Shown here piece after piece: positions 7,769-13,762 of a stretch of 20,958 nucleotides of DNA (position 1 is the stretch's first letter; each line of letters starts with the position of its first letter). A program made the position numbers and the translations under genes. Source of the DNA: Sulfurovum sp. UBA1140 (GTDB lineage Bacteria; Campylobacterota; Campylobacteria; Campylobacterales; Sulfurovaceae); assembly GCA_002311915.1 (NCBI GenBank), contig DCAF01000042.1, positions 1 through 20,958 on the forward strand, written 5' to 3'. The notes beneath the pieces were generated by a model that saw only the letters and a list, made by a program, of their open reading frames with translations, did not search any database and was not told where the DNA came from.

Positions 7769-8434
7769 ATGTTACCACAATATCATGATGCAAGACATGC
7801 AGTAAGAGATACGATTATAGAGATGGTTGAGGATTTGGCTAGAACCAATAAGCTTGGACTTGAAGCGATACAAAATAACAGTGTTGAAAATATAGAAAAG
7901 GCTCGTACAGAGCTAAAAGAGATGTCTGCTATTACTGAAAAAATAGATAATGACATTGTGCTTATTTTTGCTAAGTTTACCCCTGGGGCTAGAGATTTAC
8001 GTGAGATGGTCTCTTATCTTAAAGTGACTTCTGCACTTAATAGAATACGGATTTATATCAATAACTATCTTAAGAATATGCAGACAGTTTTGACGGAAGA
8101 TAACAGAGATATGAGCGAATTTGTAAGTGACTCTTTACGCATTAACAAATGTACAATTAATGCTTTTGATTATACCTTAGAGATGCTAAAGACCTTTGAC
8201 GATGATGATAAAAATAAAAAATTGGCTTCTAAGATTTCTGTAGAGAATTCTAAAACAGAAGATATTTACTCTTTACTTGAAAAAGATATGGTTCAAAAAA
8301 TGAGTGACGCTGAGGGGAACCCAGAGGAGTATTTTAATTTGCTGAAATATTTTAGAAAGAACTTGAAGATTATTGATAGATTAGAGACCATTGCTCAAAG
8401 GGTAATTTTTGCTCGTATGGGTGGAAAATTGTAA
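7769..8434 (+). CDS. phoU: Phosphate signalling protein PhoU
   Basis: PhoU links Pst transporter activity to the phosphate two-component system and dampens Pi uptake and Pho expression when phosphate is plentiful. The 221-residue all-helical protein shows two PhoU repeats: the first around residues 45-95 (KIDNDIVLIFAKFTPGARDLREMVSYLKV...), the second around 150-215 (NSKTEDIYSLLEKD... RLETIAQRVIF). The acidic ExxxD-type positions that bind metal clusters in the family are present. AAGGA (7755-7759) lies 9 nt before the ATG. It follows pstB after 61 bp with paired hairpins and no clear promoter, so it is probably co-transcribed. Its stop codon lies inside the next Pho-box-like element. Position and sequence make the call firm. 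Confidence 0.9.
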   Translation: MLPQYHDARHAVRDTIIEMVEDLARTNKLGLEAIQNNSVENIEKARTELKEMSAITEKIDNDIVLIFAKFTPGARDLREMVSYLKVTSALNRIRIYINNYLKNMQTVLTEDNRDMSEFVSDSLRINKCTINAFDYTLEMLKTFDDDDKNKKLASKISVENSKTEDIYSLLEKDMVQKMSDAEGNPEEYFNLLKYFRKNLKIIDRLETIAQRVIFARMGGKL

Positions 8435-8462
8435 CTACTTTGTAACCATTTTTTTATAAAAT
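8429..8462 (+). promoter_or_regulatory. Pho-box-like promoter of the plcP-like gene (site 2)
   Basis: TTGTAACT (8429-8436) and TTGTAACC (8440-8447) are 11 bp apart and end 9 bp before TAAAAT (8457-8462), the same geometry as at pstB and pstS. The element overlaps the phoU stop codon. The -10 ends only 6 nt before the ATG at 8469, so the predicted transcript starts at or next to the start codon. Confidence 0.65.
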
Positions 8463-8468
8463 TCACTT

Positions 8469-9209
8469 ATGAATCAATACAAATCAATTTTTATATCAGA
8501 CCTACATTTAGGCACAAAACAGGCACAAGCTGATAAGCTTTTAGAGTTTATCAAAGAGCATGAAGCAGAAAATTTTTACTTAGTAGGTGACATCATAGAT
8601 GGTTGGGCAATCAAACAGAAATTTCGTTGGAAACAGTCCCACTCTGATGTGATTCAAAAGGTACTAAGGTCGGCACGAAAAGGAACAAATGTTTACTATA
8701 TCACTGGAAATCATGATGAGTTTTTACGTTCTTTTTTACCTCTGCTTTTAGGAGACAAGCTTAAAGTAGTAAACGATCTTGATTATCATGGAATAGATGG
8801 TAAAAAGTATTTTGTTACGCATGGAGATATTTTTGACTCGATGACCATTACTAAAAAATGGCTCACTATTTTTGGAGATATAGGTTATAACCTTCTTTTA
8901 AATTTAAACCCACTCATTAATTTTATACGTAGACGTTTTGGAATTAAACGTTACTGGTCTCTCTCGGCTCAACTAAAAAATAATCTACGAAACTCTTTAG
9001 ACTTTATACAAGATTATGAAAATATCTCTACCCAATATGCCAAACATACAGGTTACGACGGTGTTATTTGTGGACACATACACAAAGCTGACATCAAAAA
9101 TATCGAGGGTATAGAGTACATGAACACAGGTGATTGGGTGGAGTCTTGTACAGCTTTGGTTGAAAATTTAGATGGTACATGGAAAATCGTGAAATGGATT
9201 GATAGATAA
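8469..9209 (+). CDS. plcP: PlcP-like metallophosphoesterase (COG2908; LpxH relative)
   Basis: This calcineurin-like dinuclear metallophosphoesterase has SDLHLG (10-15), GDIIDGW (40-46), GNHDE (80-84), HGD (118-120) and GHIH (202-205), the full metal-binding set. The overall family is usually annotated UDP-2,3-diacylglucosamine hydrolase. However, the stretches YLVGDIIDGW, ARKGTNVYYITGNHDEFLR, YWSLSAQLKN and NTGDWVESCTALVE resemble, from memory, the alphaproteobacterial PlcP group. Those enzymes are phosphate-starvation phospholipases C that recycle membrane phospholipid phosphate. Placement between phoU and pstS and its own Pho-box-like promoter favour this role over constitutive lipid A synthesis. 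The lipid glycosyltransferase that often accompanies plcP is not seen. No Shine-Dalgarno exists before the ATG. Family is certain; the PlcP assignment is inference. Confidence 0.82.
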   Translation: MNQYKSIFISDLHLGTKQAQADKLLEFIKEHEAENFYLVGDIIDGWAIKQKFRWKQSHSDVIQKVLRSARKGTNVYYITGNHDEFLRSFLPLLLGDKLKVVNDLDYHGIDGKKYFVTHGDIFDSMTITKKWLTIFGDIGYNLLLNLNPLINFIRRRFGIKRYWSLSAQLKNNLRNSLDFIQDYENISTQYAKHTGYDGVICGHIHKADIKNIEGIEYMNTGDWVESCTALVENLDGTWKIVKWIDR

Positions 9210-9213
9210 CGCT

Positions 9214-9247
9214 TTGTATCCAAAATGTTACCAACTTGTTTTATAAT
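9214..9247 (+). promoter_or_regulatory. Pho-box-like promoter of pstS (site 3)
   Basis: TTGTATCC (9214-9221) and ATGTTACC (9225-9232) are 11 bp apart and end 9 bp before a perfect TATAAT (9242-9247). A third partial unit TTGTTTTA (9236-9243) continues the 11-bp phase into the -10. The geometry is identical to the two other sites in this island. Confidence 0.7.
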
Positions 9248-9277
9248 CTCTCATATTAAAAACGACAAGGACTTATA

Positions 9278-10276
9278 ATGACATTTTCAAAACTTCTTAC
9301 AACAGCTTTAATAGCTACCGTAACACTAACTTCACTTAACGCAGACGAGCTAAAAGGAAGAGGGGCATCATTCCCTGGACCAATCTACAAAGCGTGGACA
9401 GCAGAGTATTACTCAGCTACTAAAAATCAAGTAAACTACACACCAACAGGAAGTGGCGACGGTATTAAATCTATCAAAAAAAGAATGGTAGATTTTGCAG
9501 GTTCAGACAAACCTCTTAAACCAAAGGCATTGGCTAAAAACAAACTCTTTATGTTCCCAGCAGTGGTTGGTTCAGTTGTTTTAGCCTATAACCTTGAGGG
9601 TGTTAAAGATGGAGAGTTAAAACTTTCTCGTGTAGCAATAGCAGGTATTTTTAATGGTTCTATCTCTCACTGGGATGACAAAGCCATCACAGCTCAAAAT
9701 GCTGACCTTAAGTTACCTCATGAGCCTATTACTATTGCAGTGAGAGCTGACAAATCAGGTACAACGTTTAACTTTACTTATTTCTTAAATCAACTTGATG
9801 AGACCATCAAAGTAAGTAAAAAGCCTACATGGAAAGGTAAGGTAATTGCGGGTAAATCAAACTCTGGTGTTTCTGCAAATATTCAACAGATTAAAAACTC
9901 TATTGGTTATATTGAGTATTCATTTAAAGAGAAGTTAGGTCTTTCAGCAGCACAGATTGAAAACAAAGAGGGTAAATACATTAACCCAACTTTAGAGTCT
10001 TTCCAAGATGCAGCAAAATATGCAGAGTGGACAGCCGAAAACGATTTTTACGCAGTAATTGCTGACCCAAAGGGTGCAACTTCTTACCCAATTGTTGCCG
10101 CAACATTTATTTTGCTTCCAAGCGAAAAAACTGAAACAAACAAACAAGTTACTAAGTTTATTGACTGGGCTTATACCAATGGAGATAAAGCAGCAACTGA
10201 TTTAGGTTACGTTCCATTGCCTAAAGAGACTAAAGATGCTATCCGTAAGTATTGGGAGAGTAAAGGGATTAAATAA
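9278..10276 (+). CDS. pstS: Phosphate-binding protein PstS
   Basis: PstS is the periplasmic phosphate receptor of the Pst importer. Residues 1-22 form a signal peptide with cleavage expected at LNA-DEL. The mature protein begins with the PstS hallmark GRGASFPGPIYKAW. It contains the ligand-loop motif TGSGDGIKSI, the DFAGSDKPL segment and RADKSGTTFNFTYFL, all of which line the phosphate site. The length of 332 aa is typical. AAGGA (9267-9271) lies 6 nt before the ATG. It has its own Pho-box-like promoter and is the last gene of the island, followed by a strong hairpin. In most genomes pstS heads a pstSCAB operon; here it stands apart and pstCA are missing from the window. Confidence 0.96.
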   Translation: MTFSKLLTTALIATVTLTSLNADELKGRGASFPGPIYKAWTAEYYSATKNQVNYTPTGSGDGIKSIKKRMVDFAGSDKPLKPKALAKNKLFMFPAVVGSVVLAYNLEGVKDGELKLSRVAIAGIFNGSISHWDDKAITAQNADLKLPHEPITIAVRADKSGTTFNFTYFLNQLDETIKVSKKPTWKGKVIAGKSNSGVSANIQQIKNSIGYIEYSFKEKLGLSAAQIENKEGKYINPTLESFQDAAKYAEWTAENDFYAVIADPKGATSYPIVAATFILLPSEKTETNKQVTKFIDWAYTNGDKAATDLGYVPLPKETKDAIRKYWESKGIK

Positions 10277-10293
10277 TTCCTTTTTCTACATTC

Positions 10294-10317
10294 TAACCAT
10301 ATAGTTTTATATGGTTA
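10294..10317 (+). terminator. Hairpin downstream of pstS
   Basis: TAACCATATA (10294-10303) and TATATGGTTA (10308-10317) form a perfect 10-bp stem with loop GTTT, 17 nt after the pstS stop codon. The U-tract is missing, so it is a 3'-end or weak-terminator structure. Confidence 0.5.
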
Positions 10318-10437
10318 ACTCAAAGTCCAAAATCCACCCCACCCTAAAAACACCCCACATACTTAAAATCTTACCTTGTAAAAAGAGGATACTTAAAAAC
10401 TCTCTTAAGAAAAGGAGTTCCACCATCACTTTTTTGG

Positions 10438-10443
10438 TATAAT
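10438..10443 (+). promoter_or_regulatory. -10 element ahead of the broken small gene
   Basis: TATAAT at 10438-10443 follows a T-rich run. It would start a transcript near 10450, just before the GGAGG ribosome site at 10456-10460. Confidence 0.4.
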
Positions 10444-10455
10444 CTTTGTAAAAAC

Positions 10456-10676
10456 GGAGGTTCTATTTTGGAGAAAGAAGAGGTACATTTAAAAAAATAG
10501 ATAAAATTAAACAAACCATTCAAAATACAAAAGAGATTAAAAACCATGAGGTGAACCACACAGCCTTGGCAAGATGGGTAGTTTATTGTGAAAAAAACGC
10601 CATTGGCTACCATCAAAACAACTTGAAACATTGGCTAGACAAGTTAAATAATCGAACCTCTATTGGGGTGTTTTAG
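10456..10676 (+). pseudogene. Unrecognised small gene, apparently frameshifted (or a -1 frameshift gene)
   Basis: The 10277-10701 gap is not empty. GGAGG (10456-10460) precedes TTG (10468), which opens LEKEEVHLKK and stops at TAG (10498-10500). In the -1 frame, entered at the run of seven A's (10491-10497), the reading continues IDKIKQTIQNTKEIKNHEV... through ...YHQNNLKHWLDKLNNRTSI to TAG at 10674-10676, with natural amino-acid composition. A further frame change would continue LDRFEVLMGIYL into the 3' end of the downstream minus-strand gene. Two interruptions suggest a decayed gene; the heptamer A-AAA-AAA is also a classical slippery sequence. I do not recognise the protein. The antisense frame here is low-complexity and rejected. 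Confidence 0.4.
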
Positions 10677-10701
10677 ACAGATTTGAAGTATTGATGGGTA
10701 T

Positions 10702-11445
10702 CTATTTAACTATCAACTCCTCACCATCAAACCCTATCTCTACTCCGACTCCACCATCAATGTGGTGCTGTTTAAATGCCTCTTTAAAAAGTTTGGTGGC
10801 TCTCTCTCCTGTGCAGTGAGAGGGGCAGACGTATTTGGTATCTAACTGTTTAATGGTGTTTATAATTTTTAATACTTCGTTATCTTCTTTGTTGTGTAGG
10901 TGAAATCCACCAAGAAGAAGCAGTATTCTTTTATTGAGTTTCTCTTTGGCTCTTTTGGCAATTAGTTCAATACCACTATGCGCACACCCTGCAATAATGA
11001 GCAATCCCTCATCGGTATCAATAATAAGTGACTGTTCACTCTCATCTCCCATGCCTCCTGTTGAGTAGATATTAGGAAGTATTTCTGTTAGGCTATTATC
11101 AATAACCGTTACACTATTAGAAAGAGTACCAAGGTCGCGAATAAGATTTTTAGAGAGATGAGAAGTAACAAAAATATCGACATTGGGGTTAACCTCTAAA
11201 ACAGAATCAATCCCCCCAATATGATCCCAATGGGCATGAGATATAAATATATTATTAAGGTTAGAGAGTTCAAGATTTTTTTTTGCTAAGTTTTGTAAGA
11301 GTAGGCGACCGTTGCTTCCTGTATCAAACAGTATGGTATGTTTGGGAGTCTGAATAACACAAGAGAACCCCCATAAAGAGGCAAGTTGTTGATTGCCACA
11401 GACGTTATCGAAAATAACCGAAATTTGTAGAGTATTGGTTTGCAT
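10702..11445 (-). CDS. Metallo-beta-lactamase-fold hydrolase (MJ0301/COG1237-like)
   Basis: This is a cytoplasmic MBL-fold metal hydrolase. Numbered from the ATG at 11445, metal-ligand motifs are HAHWDHIGG (70-78: His70, His72, Asp74, His75), AGCAHSG (His156), GGFHL (His182) and CPSH (His210). These and the FDNVCGNQQ...LASLWGFS N-terminus resemble the group often annotated 7,8-dihydropterin-6-yl-methyl-4-(beta-D-ribofuranosyl)aminobenzene 5'-phosphate synthase. The true substrate is unknown. A TTG start at 11487 would add 14 residues, but that codon lies inside an 8-bp hairpin and has no good ribosome site. ATG 11445 has AGGG with about 5 nt spacing, so I chose it. It lies downstream of the ThiF-like gene on the same strand, with a hairpin between them. 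Confidence 0.85.
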   Translation of the reverse strand: MQTNTLQISVIFDNVCGNQQLASLWGFSCVIQTPKHTILFDTGSNGRLLLQNLAKKNLELSNLNNIFISHAHWDHIGGIDSVLEVNPNVDIFVTSHLSKNLIRDLGTLSNSVTVIDNSLTEILPNIYSTGGMGDESEQSLIIDTDEGLLIIAGCAHSGIELIAKRAKEKLNKRILLLLGGFHLHNKEDNEVLKIINTIKQLDTKYVCPSHCTGERATKLFKEAFKQHHIDGGVGVEIGFDGEELIVK

Positions 11446-11471
11446 AGAGACCCTGTTTTTTGAATTTAGTA

Positions 11472-11493
11472 AAGACCTTTGTATCAAGGTCTT
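11472..11493 (-). terminator. Hairpin between the ThiF-like and MBL-fold genes
   Basis: AAGACCTT (11472-11479) and AAGGTCTT (11486-11493) form a perfect 8-bp stem with a 6-nt loop, 14 bases beyond the ThiF-like stop codon. On the minus strand it is followed by TACTAAATT, a weak U-rich tail. It may attenuate transcription between the two genes. Confidence 0.45.
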
Positions 11494-11506
11494 ACTTAAT
11501 TTATGA

Positions 11507-12418
11507 TTACTTAATCTCTTTTTGGGTGATAATATTGGCTAGGTTGGGGTCTGCTTTAATAGAAATGGGACCTAAAAAAATATTTTTAGAACCGATAATA
11601 ATATTAATGGCAACGGTTGTAAAGAAGATACCTGTAATGTTCACAGCAGGTCCCCAGTTGGTTCCCTGTACCAGTCGGTCTCGTCCTTTGGCATAGGCTT
11701 CAAAAAATCCATCAGGAGGGGTATTTTCACTTAAAAGCAATTTATTGGCACTGCTTGATTTAAATACTTGAGTGTAAAGAGCATTAAACTCTTCGTGTAC
11801 TTTGGCATCTTTGGCTTCAAACTGCTCCATTGTTACCTCTTCTAGGGGAATTAGAGCTGTTGGTGAGTTCTCATCCTCTTCTCGTGTGGGTACATTGTCA
11901 TCTCGGTAATCCCACAAGTTCGCTTTGGCTCCAAAGGTAAAGTTAGGAATGGTGTGCGACCTTGATATAACAGGCTTTTTCTGCTCTTTTGCAATACGAT
12001 GAAGGGGATAGTGGGCAGCTTTATTGTCCGAGGCATCAATAATAATATCAACCAATGAGATAATTTCATGAACATTCTCTCTATCAATTCCCTCTTCAAA
12101 GGTAGTAATATTGGCAAAAGGGTTAATGTCTAACAGTCGCTCTTTGGCAACGCTAACCTTTTTTTTACCAATCGCAGAGATGGTACAGTGGTGCTGTCGA
12201 TTGATGTTGGTGAGTTCAAAAATATCAGGGTCTACCAAAACTACATTGCCCACTCCTGCACGTATCAGTTGTTCCGAACAGATACCTCCTGTTCCCCCTA
12301 CACCAATCACTCCTACTCGTGCATTTTGTATCTGTTTTTTCTCGCTATCGGTAAAAACCATCGAAGATCTAAACCAGAGCATCTCATAAAACTCTTCTTC
12401 GCTTATATTGATAGACAT
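11507..12418 (-). CDS. ThiF/MoeB/E1-like adenylyltransferase
   Basis: This is a Rossmann-fold enzyme expected to bind ATP and adenylate a carboxylate, such as the C-terminus of a ubiquitin-like sulfur carrier or a small substrate. Motifs seen: nucleotide loop GVGGTGG (39-45), LVDPD at 61-65, the conserved arginine in NINRQ (71-75), lysines in GKKKV (84-88), and DASDN (128-132). The length of 303 aa is longer than MoeB/ThiF (about 250). Only two cysteines are present (C47, C78). There are no zinc-binding CxxC pairs and no downstream catalytic Cys, so thioester chemistry like MoeB or eukaryotic E1 is unlikely. AAAGGA lies 5 nt before the ATG. No ThiS/MoaD-like partner gene is adjacent; the MBL-fold hydrolase follows. 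Superfamily is firm; the pathway is unknown. Confidence 0.88.
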   Translation of the reverse strand: MSINISEEEFYEMLWFRSSMVFTDSEKKQIQNARVGVIGVGGTGGICSEQLIRAGVGNVVLVDPDIFELTNINRQHHCTISAIGKKKVSVAKERLLDINPFANITTFEEGIDRENVHEIISLVDIIIDASDNKAAHYPLHRIAKEQKKPVISRSHTIPNFTFGAKANLWDYRDDNVPTREEDENSPTALIPLEEVTMEQFEAKDAKVHEEFNALYTQVFKSSSANKLLLSENTPPDGFFEAYAKGRDRLVQGTNWGPAVNITGIFFTTVAINIIIGSKNIFLGPISIKADPNLANIITQKEIK

Positions 12419-12450
12419 TGGATTCCTTTATTCTGTAGTTGTAATAAAGT

Positions 12451-12456
12451 ATTATA
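12451..12456 (-). promoter_or_regulatory. -10 element for the ThiF-like gene
   Basis: On the minus strand TATAAT reads from 12456 to 12451, placing a start near 12444 and a 5' leader of about 26 nt before the ATG at 12418. No clear -35 is seen. Confidence 0.4.
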
Positions 12457-12604
12457 TTTATTTATTTTAAATTTTTCTCTTAAAATTTTATTAAAAAATT
12501 TCTTTTTAAATTTCTACTCAAACAAACAGAAAAAAATATTTATTTATATTGTAAATAGTACAAAAAACAATAAAAACTAACATTTATTTCGCTATTCTAC
12601 CAGC

Positions 12605-12631
12605 AAGAATAGAATATTTGATTCTATTCTT
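12605..12631. promoter_or_regulatory. Perfect 27-bp palindrome upstream of the exopolysaccharide operon
   Basis: AAGAATAGAAT (12605-12615) and ATTCTATTCTT (12621-12631) are exact inverted repeats around ATTTG. It lies in the divergent spacer, about 57 bp upstream of the predicted start of the 12707 operon. No U-tract follows, so an operator for a dimeric regulator is at least as likely as a terminator. Confidence 0.5.
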
Positions 12632-12662
12632 AAATCAGTGTAATATATAAGTTTTTTTAAAT

Positions 12663-12668
12663 TATAAT
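12663..12668 (+). promoter_or_regulatory. -10 element of the exopolysaccharide operon
   Basis: TATAAT preceded by a T-rich run, as is usual for Campylobacterota sigma-70 promoters. AAAGG at 12695-12699 is the ribosome site, 7 nt before the ATG at 12707. Confidence 0.45.
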
Positions 12669-12706
12669 ATTACAATATATATATTATTTTAAATAAAGGT
12701 TTAGAG

Positions 12707-13753
12707 ATGCAAACTAAAAATATTCTTATTGCTATTCACCACATCAAAGCATCATATTCTACAAAATGGATTGAATATTGTAAAGATAATGGTATTAGCT
12801 ATAAATTGGTAAACTGTTATGAGAGCGATATTGTAGAGCAGTTAAAAGATTGTGATGCCCTGTTGTGGAATTGGAATCAGAGTAATTATAAAGCACAACT
12901 CTTTGCACGAGGGCTGATGACTGCGTTAGATAGAGACGATTTTATTGTCTATCCCAACAGTAACAGTGGTTGGCATTATGATGATAAAGTGGGGCAGAAG
13001 TATCTACTAGAGAGTATTAACGCTCCCCTTGTCAAGAGTTACGCATTTTACGATAAAGCAAGTGCTTTGGAGTGGGCAAATTGTACCGAGTTTCCCAAAG
13101 TATTTAAACTTAGAAATGGAGCAGGTTCACACAATGTTCAACTGATTAAAGATAAAAGTCGAGCCATAAAATATATTAATCAAGCTTTTGCCAAAGGATT
13201 TCAAGCCAATCATCGCTCAGGGGTATTCAAAGATAGATGGTGGCACTTTCAACGAGATAAAACCCTGTCAAGCTTTTTGAATGTAAGCAGAGGTATTTTT
13301 AGATTTATCTTTCCTCATAAAAAAAACAGAGAGCTACCCCGAGAGCGAAATTATATCTATGCCCAAGATTTTATTCCCAACTGTGACCATGATATTCGGG
13401 TTTTTGTCATTGGTAATCGAGCAGTAACCAAAAAGCGAATGGTAAGAGATGGGGACTTTAGAGCCTCGGGCAGTGGTAGAATGACATGGGATATAAAACA
13501 GATTCCTACCGAGTGTGTACAGATAGCATTTCAGACCACTGAAAAGCTTGGAGCCCAATCGGTCGCATTTGATTTTGTAATGGACAATGGAATACCAAAA
13601 ATAGTTGAAATTAGCTACGCTGCATCTGAAAAAGGATTTCCTGATTGCCCAGGGTACTGGAACCGAGACTTAAGCTGGACAAAGACCCCCCTTCGAGTAG
13701 AGTATTTTATTATCGAAGATGTATTAGATGCCATCGAACATCAAAGATACTAA
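12707..13753 (+). CDS. ATP-grasp-domain protein of the exopolysaccharide operon
   Basis: ATP-grasp enzymes join a carboxylate to an amine or thiol through an acyl phosphate. The 348-residue protein has an N-terminal pre-ATP-grasp region (1-110). An ATP-binding lysine segment follows (FPKVFKLRNGAGSHNVQLI, about 128-147; KxRxGxGSxxV is typical of RimK-like enzymes). Next comes the DHDIRVFVIGNRAVTKKRM strand and the metal-binding C-terminal AFDFVMDNGIPKIVEISYA (about 286-305), with Asp and Glu in the expected places. The last about 40 residues (PGYWNRDLSW...) are specific to its subgroup. As first gene of a polysaccharide operon it may attach an amino acid or similar group to a sugar acid, but this is inference. 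No signal peptide is visible, so it acts in the cytoplasm. Confidence 0.82.
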   Translation: MQTKNILIAIHHIKASYSTKWIEYCKDNGISYKLVNCYESDIVEQLKDCDALLWNWNQSNYKAQLFARGLMTALDRDDFIVYPNSNSGWHYDDKVGQKYLLESINAPLVKSYAFYDKASALEWANCTEFPKVFKLRNGAGSHNVQLIKDKSRAIKYINQAFAKGFQANHRSGVFKDRWWHFQRDKTLSSFLNVSRGIFRFIFPHKKNRELPRERNYIYAQDFIPNCDHDIRVFVIGNRAVTKKRMVRDGDFRASGSGRMTWDIKQIPTECVQIAFQTTEKLGAQSVAFDFVMDNGIPKIVEISYAASEKGFPDCPGYWNRDLSWTKTPLRVEYFIIEDVLDAIEHQRY

Positions 13754-13762
13754 GGGGTAATG

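Noticed and set aside
7769..7776. ATGTTACC at the phoU start as a fourth Pho half-site
   Set aside because: No partner half-site 11 bp away and no -10 at the right distance; it is the start codon context (Met-Leu-Pro).
10371..10631. 86-residue minus-strand frame between pstS and the MBL gene
   Set aside because: Low-complexity, hydrophobic shadow of the plus-strand broken gene, which has promoter, ribosome site and natural composition.
11446..11487. Upstream TTG start for the MBL-fold protein
   Set aside because: The TTG sits inside an 8-bp hairpin, lacks a ribosome site, and the added residues are not family-like; ATG 11445 has AGGG at good spacing.
12188..12580. 130-residue plus-strand frame across the ThiF-like start and the spacer
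   Set aside because: Antisense to the ThiF-like gene for its first half and low-complexity Phe/Asn/Lys in the AT-rich spacer; no ribosome site.
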